A stretch of DNA of 64,000 nucleotides from Winogradskyella sp. UBA3174 (GCF_002364335.1 NZ_DEXW01000025.1:118030-182029); one strand, 5' to 3'. Counted from the stretch's first letter, positions 15,314 to 24,673 are shown. Notes: generated by a model from the letters alone, not told the origin. A program made the numbers and translations.

Positions 15314-16489
15314 CTAATCTTTATCCTCTATTCTATTATCATCAAATGCAGAAGGTAATAGTTTGGGAATAAACTTCACAAATAAAGGCAAAAGCAACAT
15401 GCCTCCTGGTAACATAAAAATAGCTAAACTTGGAATAGATTTAAAAATATCTAATAGTTGCGATTGAATCTTCTTTTGCTCATCATCGGTCAGATTACGT
15501 TGTGTAGATTGCGCTAAAAGTGTCATTGCTTCTTTACTTTCAGATAATTCTTTGATGAGACGTTTGCTATTTCTTTTAATGAGTTTAGAAACCACTTTAC
15601 TACTATTATCATAAAAACTTTGGGCTAAATTTTTAGAGCTAAGAAAGGCTACATCCTCTTTATGTTCATCATAGAAACTATTAATGTCATCTACAGACTT
15701 TGTAACATCTATGTTGTTTAAAGCTAAATCTGTTTTTAAACGATTTAAGAAATCACGTTCTTCTTTATCTATAACTTTATCAGACCAAGATGCCATACAA
15801 ACTAAATCAATAATATATAGTTTTTCTAAAGGGTGTGTTATAAATGCAACAGCCTCTTCATAAGAAGGTAATACCGAGTTTTTGTGTCTAATAGAACTTT
15901 CAAAAAGTTTAATAAGGTTTTGGTCGTATTCTGTTTTTTTAGATTTGGTATCAATTACTGAGAATACAATAGTTTCTAAGGCAGATTCAAGATTATTTAC
16001 ATATGGTTTTATATTCTTTTCATTATTTAAAAAGCGGCTATAGCCTAAAACATCAACAAATAAAAGTGCATTAATTAAAAAATAGTTAAAGCTTTTAGAA
16101 ATAAAATTATCATCGATATGAATACGTCTATGAATTATGTTTTCTAATAAATTATCCGATTTTTTGTTACCAAATAATTCTTCAAAAAATGAACGTTTCT
16201 GATCGCTTATAGATTCATAATATCTAATGAGGTTATCAATGAAATCTTCTTTGGGTTTATTCTTTTTATAAATAAAATAATAAGTGAGTAGTAGATTGAT
16301 TTTACAACGTTCTTCCTCAGAAAAGTCAAAAGGTTTTACAATATCAAGTACAACCTTAATATTGCTTCCGTAAATGAATCCTGCATGCTTTAGTTTACTA
16401 TAAAATTCAGAAGTTTCTGTCTGCGAATACATCGTTTCAGAAACTTCATTTAGTAGTTTTTTTATCCAGCCGTTAGCTGATGGATTCAT
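15314..16489 (-). CDS. LETM1-related / TerB-like protein
   Basis: The 391-residue protein is mostly helical. Residues about 215-265 resemble a TerB-like module (IDLVCMASWSDKVIDKEERD). The C-terminal part carries the LETM1-like signature (SIPSLAIFMLPGGMLLLPLF, then KFIPKLLPSAF), where LETM1 proteins sit in membranes. Flavobacterial proteins of this length and layout are annotated as LETM1-related biofilm-associated proteins. The paired J-domain protein just downstream suggests a shared envelope or membrane role. The function is not established. Confidence 0.75.
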   Translation of the reverse strand: MNPSANGWIKKLLNEVSETMYSQTETSEFYSKLKHAGFIYGSNIKVVLDIVKPFDFSEEERCKINLLLTYYFIYKKNKPKEDFIDNLIRYYESISDQKRSFFEELFGNKKSDNLLENIIHRRIHIDDNFISKSFNYFLINALLFVDVLGYSRFLNNEKNIKPYVNNLESALETIVFSVIDTKSKKTEYDQNLIKLFESSIRHKNSVLPSYEEAVAFITHPLEKLYIIDLVCMASWSDKVIDKEERDFLNRLKTDLALNNIDVTKSVDDINSFYDEHKEDVAFLSSKNLAQSFYDNSSKVVSKLIKRNSKRLIKELSESKEAMTLLAQSTQRNLTDDEQKKIQSQLLDIFKSIPSLAIFMLPGGMLLLPLFVKFIPKLLPSAFDDNRIEDKD

Positions 16490-16744
16490 AGTTAATAAAT
16501 TATAGTATAAAGATACTTTTTATCTAGTATTAACTCAATATAATCATCTATTATTTGCTATTTAACTTGTTTTAAATGCGGTATAATAAAAACCAATAGA
16601 TTTTAATTTGTAGCAATTGACAAAGTCAGAATTATGGGAAGAGAAGTTAAATAATATTAATATCTATTAGATTTATGATGTTTTGTATAATTCTATTTAT
16701 TGAATTTCCTTTTGCTTTTAAAGCAGTATGTATTAGGTTTAAAG

Positions 16745-16960
16745 TTAGTTGTTTTTCAGTTTCATTACTTTTTCTAATACTAGAAGAAGTTCGCTTTCTG
16801 TGATTGTATTGTTATTCCAAAAACTCAAACCACAACTCACATAGTTAGCTACCACTTTTTTATGGTTATGTTTTCTATATTTAATGAATCATCCAAGAAA
16901 CCTGTTTTGTTTTTTGCTTTTTCAGCTATTGTAATGACAATTCGTTTTGTATTATTTTAT
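16745..16960 (-). pseudogene. Frameshifted gene remnant
   Basis: On the minus strand one frame reads GFLDDSLNIENITIKK and then meets a TAG. Adding one base at the A6 run (plus-strand T run at 16855-16860) restores a protein-like continuation (VVANYVSCGLSFWNNNTITE, ending EKVMKLKNN) to the TAA at 16745. There is no start codon at the upstream end. The composition is typical of a soluble protein. A sequencing error in the homopolymer is possible, but the missing start also argues for decay. No family is recognised. Confidence 0.35.
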
Positions 16961-17095
16961 TGCCTTTAGTTAATAAGAGAAAAAAAACCTAAAAATTTTT
17001 ACTATTTTTCAGAAGGTTTTATACAAGTAGTTTATAATCTTCTTTTAATATTATTCATTCTTATAGCCTTTGTTTTATTCTCAGATAAAAAATAG
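16868..17095 (+). pseudogene. Possible small two-helix membrane gene interrupted by one TAG
   Basis: From ATG 16868 the frame encodes 33 residues with one apolar helix. It meets TAG at 16967-16969, then continues open for 41 codons with a second helix (VVYNLLLILFILIAFVLFSD) to TAG at 17093. It overlaps the antisense remnant at 16745-16960, so at most one is genuine there. Hydrophobic frames opposite AT-rich coding DNA are common, which lowers confidence. Confidence 0.25.
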
Positions 17096-17129
17096 TTATT
17101 ATTCTTTATATTAATTGTTTTTTCAGCTT

Positions 17130-17370
17130 GTGGCTAATGTTTGTTTCGCGTTTATTTTCTAATCAATATTTTGTGAATTCGTAAATGTATTTTTTTTCCT
17201 CCACTCGTATTTATTTCCTTAAAATATCTTGCTATAGGTTTTTACAAAGCAATATTATTAACTTTAGATAGGTAATAATCTGCTTCTCGTTTTAAAATTG
17301 TTAGAATGATTTTTATTTTTTTCTCAAATGTTTTGCTAACTCATTATATAAAAATAAACGTTATCCCATA
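17130..17370 (-). pseudogene. Possible second minus-strand gene remnant
   Basis: Around 17245-17355 the minus strand reads YNELAKHLRKK and stops. A one-base shift at the following A run gives the continuation IKIILTILKREADYYLSKVN to a TAA. There is no start codon. The residue mix is natural-looking, and the break again sits at a homopolymer. Boundaries are approximate and no family is recognised. Confidence 0.22.
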
Positions 17371-17424
17371 TCATTTTCGCGATTATAGCAACCTCTATTC
17401 CCGTTTCCTAGCTTTATAATCGTT

Positions 17425-17778
17425 TTATTTCTTCAGCATTAAACTTAATTGCTTTCCAAACACAGCAGCAATTCCAGCTGCTAATCCACCAACTATACCA
17501 GTAACTAGTATTAAAACATAAGGATTACCACCTAACGATAATAAAATAGAAATACGTTTTGCTAAGGTATAATCGTTTCCACTACTTAACACAAAACTGT
17601 AAACAGCCCAAAATAAAAGAATAGCAAAAAACGGAATAAAGAAAACGGAAGCACGTTTTAATGGTATAAATAAAGACGTTGCTAAAGCAGCAGTCATAAC
17701 AGACCACCAAGGTAAAAACAAGGATAATACAAGGGCTAAAATAATGGTAAGACCAAAGTTAATTATAGATTTAGGCAT
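17425..17778 (-). CDS. Integral membrane protein of unknown function (117 aa)
   Basis: Three to four membrane helices fill the protein (LTIILALVLSLFLPWWSVMT, VFFIPFFAILLFWAVYSFV, and a glycine-rich last helix). A short basic tail follows. No catalytic motif is seen. Its ATG shares one base with the stop of the acylase gene, so the two are translationally coupled. A role in supporting export or membrane location of the acylase is possible but unproven. Confidence 0.8.
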   Translation of the reverse strand: MPKSIINFGLTIILALVLSLFLPWWSVMTAALATSLFIPLKRASVFFIPFFAILLFWAVYSFVLSSGNDYTLAKRISILLSLGGNPYVLILVTGIVGGLAAGIAAVFGKQLSLMLKK

Positions 17779-20189
17779 TAGTTAGATGGTGTTAAAGTTT
17801 GTGTGCCAATAATGGCATTTGTTGCTGTATTAGATTGTAAGAAGTTAAGGCTGTGGTATTTGCCAGCAGCCCAATCGTCTATAAAATTATCGTAATATTT
17901 ACTGCCAGGATTGCCAGATTGTCCACCAGGATAGATACCCAAGGCTGTTGGAGGTGATGTCATTTCTACAATCATTCTCCATGATGGCCCATGATTTTCT
18001 GAGGTGGCATTTACTGTACTTCCATCTCCACCAATAGGAATATCAAATCTCGAAAGTGCTGGTAAAGCTTGTAATAAATGACCAGCATACGTTGCTTTAT
18101 AGGTTAGCCACTTGTAGTCACCATCTTCTTCTTTAAGTTTTTGTAATTGTTCGGTTGCTTTTTTAAAGGCTAATAAAAAAAGCTCTTTTGCCGTTTCGAT
18201 TTCTGGAGTTTCAAGGATATCCATAAATTTATCATCGCCTTTATTTTTTAATAAATAAATGGTCTGATAGGTGAATGGTGTGTCGAGAGCTGTGTCTTCA
18301 ACATCAAACTCATCCCAAACCATATTGTAAACCCTACCGTACCATTGTCTAAAAATACTTGGGCCAACTTCGTCAATATCGTTATTAAATTGCCAAGCTG
18401 CCATTTCATCATAGATTGCTTTTTCTTCTTTCGTTAGAGTAGAAATATCCATAGTCTCTAACATATAAGGTACAATTTCAGCAGCCTTAAGATTATAGTT
18501 GCTGTTTTGTAAATCCTTAAAATCTTGAATACTAAATTTATCTTTAGCACTAAAAAAATCGTTAATTACACGATTTCTATAGGTTTCATAACCATCGTTA
18601 TACACATAATACGGATAATTTTCATCTACAGGATGTTGATTGGCTGAACTGACAAAACCACGTTCGGGATTTTTAGTGTGTGCATTAAACTGTTGCGGAA
18701 TAAAACTCTGCCAGTCGTTTCTAGGATCGCTACCGTCCATAATAAACTTACCTTGACCTTCCCATTTGTTTGGTAAAAGACCTTGTATCCATAGTGCAAT
18801 ATCTCCTTCGGTAGATGCAAATACAAAGTTTTGGGCTGGTGCTGTGTAATGACTTATGGCTTTTACGTAATCATCATAATTTTTACTCTTATTAAGCTCT
18901 AAAAAAGTTTTTTGATTATCACCGCCTAAGTGTCCGATCCACTTCATCGCATAACCAAATTTCTCGTTATCTGACTTAAAATTTTTATCAAAAACTACAG
19001 GTCCGTGGTGTGTAAACCTAATAGAATCCGTGTATGCTTCTTTTCCTTTTATAGAAATAGTTTCTACTCTGTAGGTGACATCTTTCCAGCTGCTATCATA
19101 TTTGTATTTTGTACCGTCGTCGTTAAATTCAACTTTATACCAATCAATAACATCTCTTGTTGCATTGGTTTCTCCCCAAGAAATATGCTCATTAAAACCA
19201 GAAATAACTCCAAGCGCACCAGGAATGGTTGCTCCAAACGTATTATGATTTGGTGTGCTTAATTGCATTACAAACCAAATGGCTGGTAATTTGAGTCCTA
19301 AATGCGGATCGTTAGCAAGAATTGCGTTTCCGGAATAGGATTTAGAACCAGAAACAGCCCAATTATTACTCCCATTATCTGGGTTGGGTTTGTCCATAAC
19401 TTCGGCTATAGAATCTAAAACAATTTCGGTATTTGGGTTTGGTGTTTGTGGCACATCAATAAAACTCCAATCGGTTTCCTTCGGTATTATAGGATCTACA
19501 ATATCAAAGAAATCTGGAAACAATAAATCGAAACGTTCTTTACCAAATAAACGTATGGCATTGGTGTTTTCTATATCCTCATCTCCACCTGCTAACATTT
19601 TAGTCATGTACATTAAAAGCAAGGCTGTTTTTTTAGGTGTCCAAGCTTCGGGTTTGTAATCTAATAGTTTATATTCTACAGGATAATCTTCAGGACTAAG
19701 TTGCTTAATATAAGCATTAACACCATCTGCATAAGCCTTAACAAAACTTGCCGTTTCCGGATCTTTATTCATGGCTATAATAGCTTGTTCAGCACCATAA
19801 CCCATACCTCGTCTGCGTTCTTGTCTATCGTAGTCTAATGTATTATCTCCAAGAATTTCAGATAAACGACCTGCTGCTGCATAGGTTTGAAATTCCATTT
19901 GCCACAGTCTGTGCTTTGCAGTTAAGTAGCCTTGGGCTTTATATAAATCAACTTCATTTTGTGCGAAAACATGCGGAATTAATTCTGCATCGTAATGGAC
20001 AGTGACTTTGTCTTTAAGTCCAGAAATAGCAATCTCACCAGTTATAGATTCGTCCGTCTCGTTTTGCCAAACACCTGTGTAAGGATTTAAGAATTTTCCG
20101 ATAGGTGGAATAGAACCAAGCTTTGTGTTTAAAAGAAAAAATATCCCAATGGTTAGTATAAAGGAAAGAATAAGCTTAAAGTATTTCAT
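17778..20189 (-). CDS. Penicillin acylase family N-terminal nucleophile hydrolase
   Basis: The 803-residue precursor has an N-terminal membrane/signal segment (residues 4-20). The alpha-chain region contains the substrate-pocket motif QNEVDLYKAQGYLTAKHRLW. The autoproteolytic junction is DNG/SNNWAVSG, giving a mature beta chain that begins with the nucleophile Ser274. NDPHLGL follows as in all members. These enzymes cleave amide bonds of penicillins, acyl-homoserine lactones or other acyl amides in the periplasm; the true substrate is unknown. An unusually long 223-base gap separates it from the CIA30 gene upstream. Confidence 0.93.
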   Translation of the reverse strand: MKYFKLILSFILTIGIFFLLNTKLGSIPPIGKFLNPYTGVWQNETDESITGEIAISGLKDKVTVHYDAELIPHVFAQNEVDLYKAQGYLTAKHRLWQMEFQTYAAAGRLSEILGDNTLDYDRQERRRGMGYGAEQAIIAMNKDPETASFVKAYADGVNAYIKQLSPEDYPVEYKLLDYKPEAWTPKKTALLLMYMTKMLAGGDEDIENTNAIRLFGKERFDLLFPDFFDIVDPIIPKETDWSFIDVPQTPNPNTEIVLDSIAEVMDKPNPDNGSNNWAVSGSKSYSGNAILANDPHLGLKLPAIWFVMQLSTPNHNTFGATIPGALGVISGFNEHISWGETNATRDVIDWYKVEFNDDGTKYKYDSSWKDVTYRVETISIKGKEAYTDSIRFTHHGPVVFDKNFKSDNEKFGYAMKWIGHLGGDNQKTFLELNKSKNYDDYVKAISHYTAPAQNFVFASTEGDIALWIQGLLPNKWEGQGKFIMDGSDPRNDWQSFIPQQFNAHTKNPERGFVSSANQHPVDENYPYYVYNDGYETYRNRVINDFFSAKDKFSIQDFKDLQNSNYNLKAAEIVPYMLETMDISTLTKEEKAIYDEMAAWQFNNDIDEVGPSIFRQWYGRVYNMVWDEFDVEDTALDTPFTYQTIYLLKNKGDDKFMDILETPEIETAKELFLLAFKKATEQLQKLKEEDGDYKWLTYKATYAGHLLQALPALSRFDIPIGGDGSTVNATSENHGPSWRMIVEMTSPPTALGIYPGGQSGNPGSKYYDNFIDDWAAGKYHSLNFLQSNTATNAIIGTQTLTPSN

Positions 20190-20232
20190 AAAATGAAATT
20201 ATAAAAAGTGAATTAGTGTTGTGATAAAATTC

Positions 20233-20290
20233 GTCAATTCGAGTGAATTTTACGACTGAAAATCAGTAAAATTTGTATTGAGAATAAGAA
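20233..20290. repeat. REP-like intergenic hairpin element
   Basis: The stretch begins GTCAATTCGAGTG and ends ATTGAGAAT. It contains an exact 8-bp stem (AATTTTAC 20246-20253, GTAAAATT 20266-20273). Elements of this general form are scattered between genes in flavobacterial genomes. Only one copy is in this window, so repetition is asserted from general knowledge, not shown. Confidence 0.4.
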
Positions 20291-20412
20291 TCCTTACTAA
20301 TAATTAGTTTTCGATATTAGTTTTTATACTTCAAAATCATTAGAACTGATGTCTAATAAAGTTTTAAAATTCTAACTATAAGTTTGTTGATGAGCCTCTG
20401 AAATAGCACATA

Positions 20413-20940
20413 TTATTCTAATGTAATCGAATCAATAAGTAGTTTGAAACTTTCCTCTTTTTTATTACCAATAAGAAAGGCAATTTCTTCCATTTGGTTT
20501 CCATTATAATTAGGAACATCTAATTTGTAACCTCTAAAAGATGCATACATTTTTGAAAATGGAATTTCTACAGTTTGCCATTCTTTAGTAGTCTTAAATT
20601 CAGAAATAAATGAATACCGATTATACTGATTGTCTTTAACTCTAAATTGATAAGCTTTACCATCTCCTTTAAGTCGGATTACAAATTTTGAATAGTTCTT
20701 ACTATTAAAAGATTCAAAATAGTAGCGTAATGATGAGAAGCCTCCATTATTTCTTAGAGATACATCACCAGAAAATTCTCCATGACCCTCTTCATTTATT
20801 TTGAAACTCCCATCGGACCGTCCTCCCATAACCACATCATCAAGAATTCTCCAATTAGAAATATTACTTTCTGTTGTAAAGTCGAAAACTGTCATAGTTT
20901 GAATTATAAAAATTAGAAGAATTGATTTTAAAACTGTCAT
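20413..20940 (-). CDS. CIA30 family (NADH:ubiquinone oxidoreductase intermediate-associated) protein
   Basis: The 175-residue protein has a short apolar N-terminus and then one CIA30 / galactose-binding-like beta-sandwich. The characteristic opening is WRILDDVVMGGRSDGSF, and later come GGFSSLRYYFES, the FRVKDNQYNRYSF pattern and a closing LLIDSITLE. In mitochondria CIA30 helps assemble complex I. In bacteria the family role is unclear, and no complex I genes are near. It follows the DciA-like gene by about 60 bases on the same strand. Confidence 0.85.
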   Translation of the reverse strand: MTVLKSILLIFIIQTMTVFDFTTESNISNWRILDDVVMGGRSDGSFKINEEGHGEFSGDVSLRNNGGFSSLRYYFESFNSKNYSKFVIRLKGDGKAYQFRVKDNQYNRYSFISEFKTTKEWQTVEIPFSKMYASFRGYKLDVPNYNGNQMEEIAFLIGNKKEESFKLLIDSITLE

Positions 20941-20998
20941 AGCCTAAAGATACGATGACCCATTTTTACAGGGAAATTTTTTTGAAAATTTTAGGAAC

Positions 20999-21295
20999 TT
21001 AACGTAGTATTAATTTTTTAACAACATCCTTGCCAATGGCTTCATTCAGCATTCTAACGATTTTTTCATTACCATAACTCAATTCTTCTCGCAAAACGCT
21101 AGAGCTTAGTTGTACATAAAGAATTTCATGTTTCAACTCTATAGCAGTTGTGTAGTTGTTAACACCATTTCCCATAAGATTCACCCAAGCATCGCGCACA
21201 TTAACTTTATCTAAACCAGATTGTAAATTATTTTTCTTTACAAACTCTTTTAGAATGTCTTGTATGGGCTGATTATCGTTATTGCGCTTTGCCAT
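20999..21295 (-). CDS. DciA-like DUF721 protein
   Basis: The ATG at 21295 (MAKRNNDNQPIQDILKEFVK) yields 98 residues and drops an unsupported 21-residue extension. The DUF721 pattern is visible: W in VNVRDAWVNLMG, then TTAIELKHEILYVQLSSS and the end LRE-type helix. DciA binds and loads the replicative helicase in bacteria that lack DnaC. It lies downstream of recF, a common arrangement that links replication and repair functions. Confidence 0.85.
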   Translation of the reverse strand: MAKRNNDNQPIQDILKEFVKKNNLQSGLDKVNVRDAWVNLMGNGVNNYTTAIELKHEILYVQLSSSVLREELSYGNEKIVRMLNEAIGKDVVKKLILR

Positions 21296-21383
21296 TTTAG
21301 TTGTCGTTAGGAGGTAATCATTCTTGTGTTTTACTAGATAATGAAATGAACCTCTCAATATTAAATATAAGTAATATTATCGG

Positions 21384-21803
21384 TTAATTGACATCTAATA
21401 CTATTGGAGTATAACTTTTATAAGTATAAATAGCTTTAGTTGCATTTATAATAACGAGTTGCTCTGGTGTTGCGCTCAAAACCGTTTCTTTCCACTTAGC
21501 AAAAGGTGTACTGTAGTAAATATTTAAACTATCGTTTTCAATCTTAATGGTTATAGCTTCAGCATCATTGGTTACAAAATAGGTGTTGTTTATACCAGGT
21601 TTTAATTTTTTTCTAAAACCTTTTAAACTATCATTTAAAGAAATGTAGTCTATACTCTCGCTGTATTTATAGTCTTTCTTGTCTCCGTCATAAAAGGTTA
21701 CACTTTCAATTTCCCAATAACCATGGATATGTTCTATAAATATTTCAGGATTTTCAGAACAGCTAAAAATTAAAATACAAATTAATAGAGATAGCTTTTT
21801 CAT
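21384..21803 (-). CDS. Small lipoprotein of unknown function
   Basis: The 139-residue protein starts MKKLSLLICILIFSC, with lipobox IFSC, followed by a beta-rich domain reminiscent of lipocalin-like DUFs (HIHGYWEIESVTFYDGDK). Its start overlaps the recF stop by 4 bases (ATGA), so it is translated with recF. The recurrent pairing of a recF gene with a lipocalin-like lipoprotein gives no functional hint by itself. The cargo is unknown. Confidence 0.75.
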   Translation of the reverse strand: MKKLSLLICILIFSCSENPEIFIEHIHGYWEIESVTFYDGDKKDYKYSESIDYISLNDSLKGFRKKLKPGINNTYFVTNDAEAITIKIENDSLNIYYSTPFAKWKETVLSATPEQLVIINATKAIYTYKSYTPIVLDVN

Positions 21804-22879
21804 AATCTAAAGATTTTATAGGACTGATGAATTTGTTTTATAATAGCTTCGGTGCGGTCTGCATGTGTGTCGCTTATAAAGATCTGACCAAAATGTTCGT
21901 CGTCTACGAGACTAATTATTTGAGATACACGATTTTCATCTAATTTATCAAAAATGTCATCTAGTAAGAGTATTGGCGAGACACCACTTTGTTGTTTAAG
22001 AAAATCGAACTGCGCTAATTTTAGTGCAATTAAGTATGATTTTTGTTGCCCTTGACTTCCGAATTTTTTAATTGGGAAATCATCAATTAAAAAGACTAAA
22101 TCATCTTTATGTGTGCCAACGCTTGTGTATTGTAGAGCTTTGTCTTTATTAAGGTTGTTATCTAATAGTGTGCTTAAATCAGTATCAAATAAATCGCTTT
22201 TATAGCTTAGATCTATAGTTTCTTTACTTTGACTAATAGAATTGTAACGTTCTTTAAAAATGGGAATAAAAATTTTTAAAAAATGATCTCGTTTCTTAAA
22301 GATTTCAGTGCCATAGCTAGTAAGTTGTTCGTTATAAATAGCTAGTGTATCTGTGTTGAATGTATTATTTAAAGCAAAATATTTTAATAATGCGTTGCGT
22401 TGCGATAATATCTTATTGTACGCTATAAGTTGCGATAAATATGATTTGTCACTTTGTGAGATAACACTATCCATAAATTTTCGTCTAGTGTCGCTACCTT
22501 CAGTAATTAAATCGCGATCTGCAGGTGAGATAATAACTAAAGGAATAAAACCTATATGCTCACTAAATTTTTCATAAGCTTTACCATTACGTTTTATGAT
22601 TTTTTTCTGCCCTCGCTTTAAGGAGACAATGAGCTTTTCATTACGCTCATTTTTAGTGAAATTGCCATCAACAACAAAGAATTCTTCTCCATGTTTTATA
22701 TTTTGAAGTGCGATTGGATTAAAGTAACTTTTTCCGAAAGCGAGATGATAAATCGCATCTAAGGCATTTGTTTTACCAATACCATTTGCTCCAACAAAAC
22801 AGTTTATTTTAGCGTCAAAATCGAAAACTTGGCTTTCAAAATTTTTGTAATTAACTAAAGATAGTGTGTTTAGATTCAT
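21800..22879 (-). CDS. recF: DNA replication and repair protein RecF
   Basis: The ATG at 22879 gives 359 residues, normal for RecF. An SMC-like ATPase is seen: Walker A GANGIGKTN (residues 30-38), a LITEGSDTRRKFMDSVISQ region, the signature KKFGSQGQQKSYLIALKLAQ, and Walker B PILLLDDIFDKLDENR. RecF loads RecA at single-strand gaps together with RecO and RecR. It is divergent from the TPR membrane gene at 23019, and dnaA and gyrB are not in the window. Confidence 0.96.
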   Translation of the reverse strand: MNLNTLSLVNYKNFESQVFDFDAKINCFVGANGIGKTNALDAIYHLAFGKSYFNPIALQNIKHGEEFFVVDGNFTKNERNEKLIVSLKRGQKKIIKRNGKAYEKFSEHIGFIPLVIISPADRDLITEGSDTRRKFMDSVISQSDKSYLSQLIAYNKILSQRNALLKYFALNNTFNTDTLAIYNEQLTSYGTEIFKKRDHFLKIFIPIFKERYNSISQSKETIDLSYKSDLFDTDLSTLLDNNLNKDKALQYTSVGTHKDDLVFLIDDFPIKKFGSQGQQKSYLIALKLAQFDFLKQQSGVSPILLLDDIFDKLDENRVSQIISLVDDEHFGQIFISDTHADRTEAIIKQIHQSYKIFRL

Positions 22880-22988
22880 GAAAGTAGAATGTTTTACCAT
22901 GTTTTACTGACCTGACAAAGCATTTTTGAGTGTTAAATATTATTCAAAAATAACAAATAAATAGGCTTTTAAATCCCAATAAAAATTT

Positions 22989-22996
22989 TATTTTTG
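22989..22996 (+). promoter_or_regulatory. -7 box upstream of the TPR membrane gene
   Basis: TATTTTTG matches TAnnTTTG exactly, 22 bases upstream of the start at 23019. No clear TTG is present at the -33 spacing. Confidence 0.5.
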
Positions 22997-23018
22997 CGCA
23001 CGCACAAAATGACAAGTT

Positions 23019-23783
23019 ATGGCAACATATAAGAAAAGAGGCTACAAACCGAAAACGAAAAAAGAGAAGGAAGAAGTTGTTGAGGAAAACTCAACGACCG
23101 CTGAGGTATTTAATACCTTAGACGAAGGAGCTTCTAAAGCGGAAGAGTGGGTCGTTAAGAATCAAAAATATATAGTAGTATTAATTTTAGTTGTAGCTGT
23201 TGCTGCTCTGGGATATTTAGGTTATAAGAAATTTGTAGCTGAGCCTAAGGCAAAAGATGCTATGAATGAAATGTACACCGCAAAGAAGTTCTTTGATGAT
23301 GCCGTTAGTGGTATTTCTAGAGATTCACTTTACACTATGGCTTTAAATGGTGGTGAAGGTAAATACGGTATGCTAGATATTATTAGTGAATATAGTGGAA
23401 CACCTGCTGCAAATTTAGCCAATTATTATGCTGGTATGTCATACTTAAACTTGAAGGATTACAAGAATGCTATTACCTATCTTGGTGATTTTTCTAGTGA
23501 TGATAAAATGCTAAATCCAGTTTCACAAGGTGCTATTGGTGATGCTTTTGTTCAGTTAGAGCAACCTGAAGATGCATTAGGATACTACGAGAAAGCATTT
23601 AAGGCTAATGTAAATGAATTTACAACTCCAATGTATTTATTGAAAGCTGCTCGTGTGGCGATAGATTTAAATGAGAATCAAAAAGCATTAGATTATTTAA
23701 ACAGAATTAAATCAGAGTTTTCTAAATCTGCAGAAGCTGTTAAAGCAGATGTATTGGTAGGAAAAGCTGAAGCAAGCTTATAA
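23019..23783 (+). CDS. TPR-containing inner-membrane protein
   Basis: The 254-residue protein has a basic cytoplasmic start (KKRGYKPKTKKEKEEVVEEN), one membrane helix at about residues 50-70 (YIVVLILVVAVAALGYLGYK) and a C-terminal domain of tetratricopeptide-type helices (e.g. AEPKAKDAMNEMYTAKKFFD; QLEQPEDALGYYEKAFKANV). The layout matches flavobacterial YfgM/CcmH-like tethered TPR proteins, which act as periplasmic chaperone adaptors. It lies 3 bases upstream of ribH, so the two are one operon. Confidence 0.85.
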   Translation: MATYKKRGYKPKTKKEKEEVVEENSTTAEVFNTLDEGASKAEEWVVKNQKYIVVLILVVAVAALGYLGYKKFVAEPKAKDAMNEMYTAKKFFDDAVSGISRDSLYTMALNGGEGKYGMLDIISEYSGTPAANLANYYAGMSYLNLKDYKNAITYLGDFSSDDKMLNPVSQGAIGDAFVQLEQPEDALGYYEKAFKANVNEFTTPMYLLKAARVAIDLNENQKALDYLNRIKSEFSKSAEAVKADVLVGKAEASL

Positions 23784-23786
23784 CCT

Positions 23787-24293
23787 ATGGCCACTGCAAA
23801 TCATAATTTATCTAATTACGATAAATCTACAATCCCAAACGCGAAAAATTTTCGGTTTGGGATTGTTGTTTCAGAATGGAATGATACCGTTACAGAAGGC
23901 CTTTGGCAAGGTGCGTTTGATGCGCTTATAGATTGTGGAGCTATTAAAGAAAATATTATTCGTTGGAATGTGCCAGGTGCTTTTGAACTCACTTATGGTG
24001 CTGCCAGAATGTCTAAGAGTATTTATGCAGACTCAGGTATGTTAGATGCAATTATAGTTATAGGTTGTGTGATACAAGGAGAAACTAAGCATTTTGATTT
24101 TGTTTGTGATGGTGTTACTCAAGGCATTAAAGATTTAAATTGCAAAGGAGATATTCCTGTTATTTTTTGTGTGTTAACAGATAATACTAGGCAACAGTCT
24201 ATTGACCGTTCTGGCGGAAAACATGGCAATAAGGGTACTGAAGCAGCAATTGCAGCTATAAAAATGGCAGAACTTAGGCTTCAAAGTAAATAG
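23787..24293 (+). CDS. ribH: 6,7-dimethyl-8-ribityllumazine synthase
   Basis: The 168-residue protein carries all lumazine synthase motifs: GIVVSEWND at the start, VPGAFELTYGA, VIGCVIQGETKHFDFV with the catalytic His, and GGKHGNKGTEAA near the end. It condenses ribityl-aminouracil with 3,4-dihydroxybutanone phosphate, the penultimate step of riboflavin synthesis, and forms icosahedral shells or pentamers. No other rib gene is adjacent. No FMN riboswitch is visible upstream. Confidence 0.96.
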   Translation: MATANHNLSNYDKSTIPNAKNFRFGIVVSEWNDTVTEGLWQGAFDALIDCGAIKENIIRWNVPGAFELTYGAARMSKSIYADSGMLDAIIVIGCVIQGETKHFDFVCDGVTQGIKDLNCKGDIPVIFCVLTDNTRQQSIDRSGGKHGNKGTEAAIAAIKMAELRLQSK

Positions 24294-24450
24294 ATTCAAA
24301 CTTCAATTTTATTACAAGCAATTATTTTATCGATTCCTTGCTTTCTAATTATGGCACTCTTTTTGTTTATAATTTTAAGGAATCCTTAAGCTAAGTTTCT
24401 TTGTATTTTCAGTACATTTGAGATACATTAGGTTTAATAAAAAAGTCAAT

Positions 24451-24666
24451 TTGCTTAATCAAAAAAAAAATAAGCGTTTCAGCTATAAGCCTCGTTTTCA
24501 GGATTCTGAAGAAATAAAGTCGAAAGTCGATTACGAGACTAAATGGAATGATGTTAAAGGTAATAGTAAGCGTAAAGCAAATAAATTTACGAGATTGCTT
24601 CCTTTAATAGTGATTTTAGTAGCGCTTTTTGTTTTAATATATATTCTAGAAGGGTATATTAATTAA
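24451..24666 (+). CDS. Small membrane protein, related to the next gene
   Basis: The TTG start at 24451 (LLNQKKNKRFSYKPRF) aligns with the N-terminus of the following gene (MKLKKNRKFSYAPRF); an earlier TTG at 24418 is possible. A polar region of about 45 residues is followed by one membrane helix at the C-terminus (LLPLIVILVALFVLIYI). The two genes form a tandem pair of diverged paralogs between ribH and mutL. The function is unknown; tail-anchored topology with a cytoplasmic basic domain is likely. Confidence 0.65.
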   Translation: MLNQKKNKRFSYKPRFQDSEEIKSKVDYETKWNDVKGNSKRKANKFTRLLPLIVILVALFVLIYILEGYIN

Positions 24667-24673
24667 GGTTTTA

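Larger units (their letters stand above)
16490..17424. other. 935-base stretch without an intact gene; several decayed reading frames
   Basis: This AT-rich stretch has no intact open frame of gene length. On the minus strand at least two protein-like stretches appear, each broken at a run of A. On the plus strand a 76-codon frame is cut by one TAG. The frames overlap, so not all can have been real. No insertion-sequence ends or terminators are recognised. The picture fits a graveyard of one or two lost genes between the LETM1-related gene and the acylase pair. Confidence 0.5.

Noticed and set aside
19005..19659. Open frames antisense to the penicillin acylase gene
   Set aside because: They are opposite a strongly supported gene and show no signal, motif or start context of their own.
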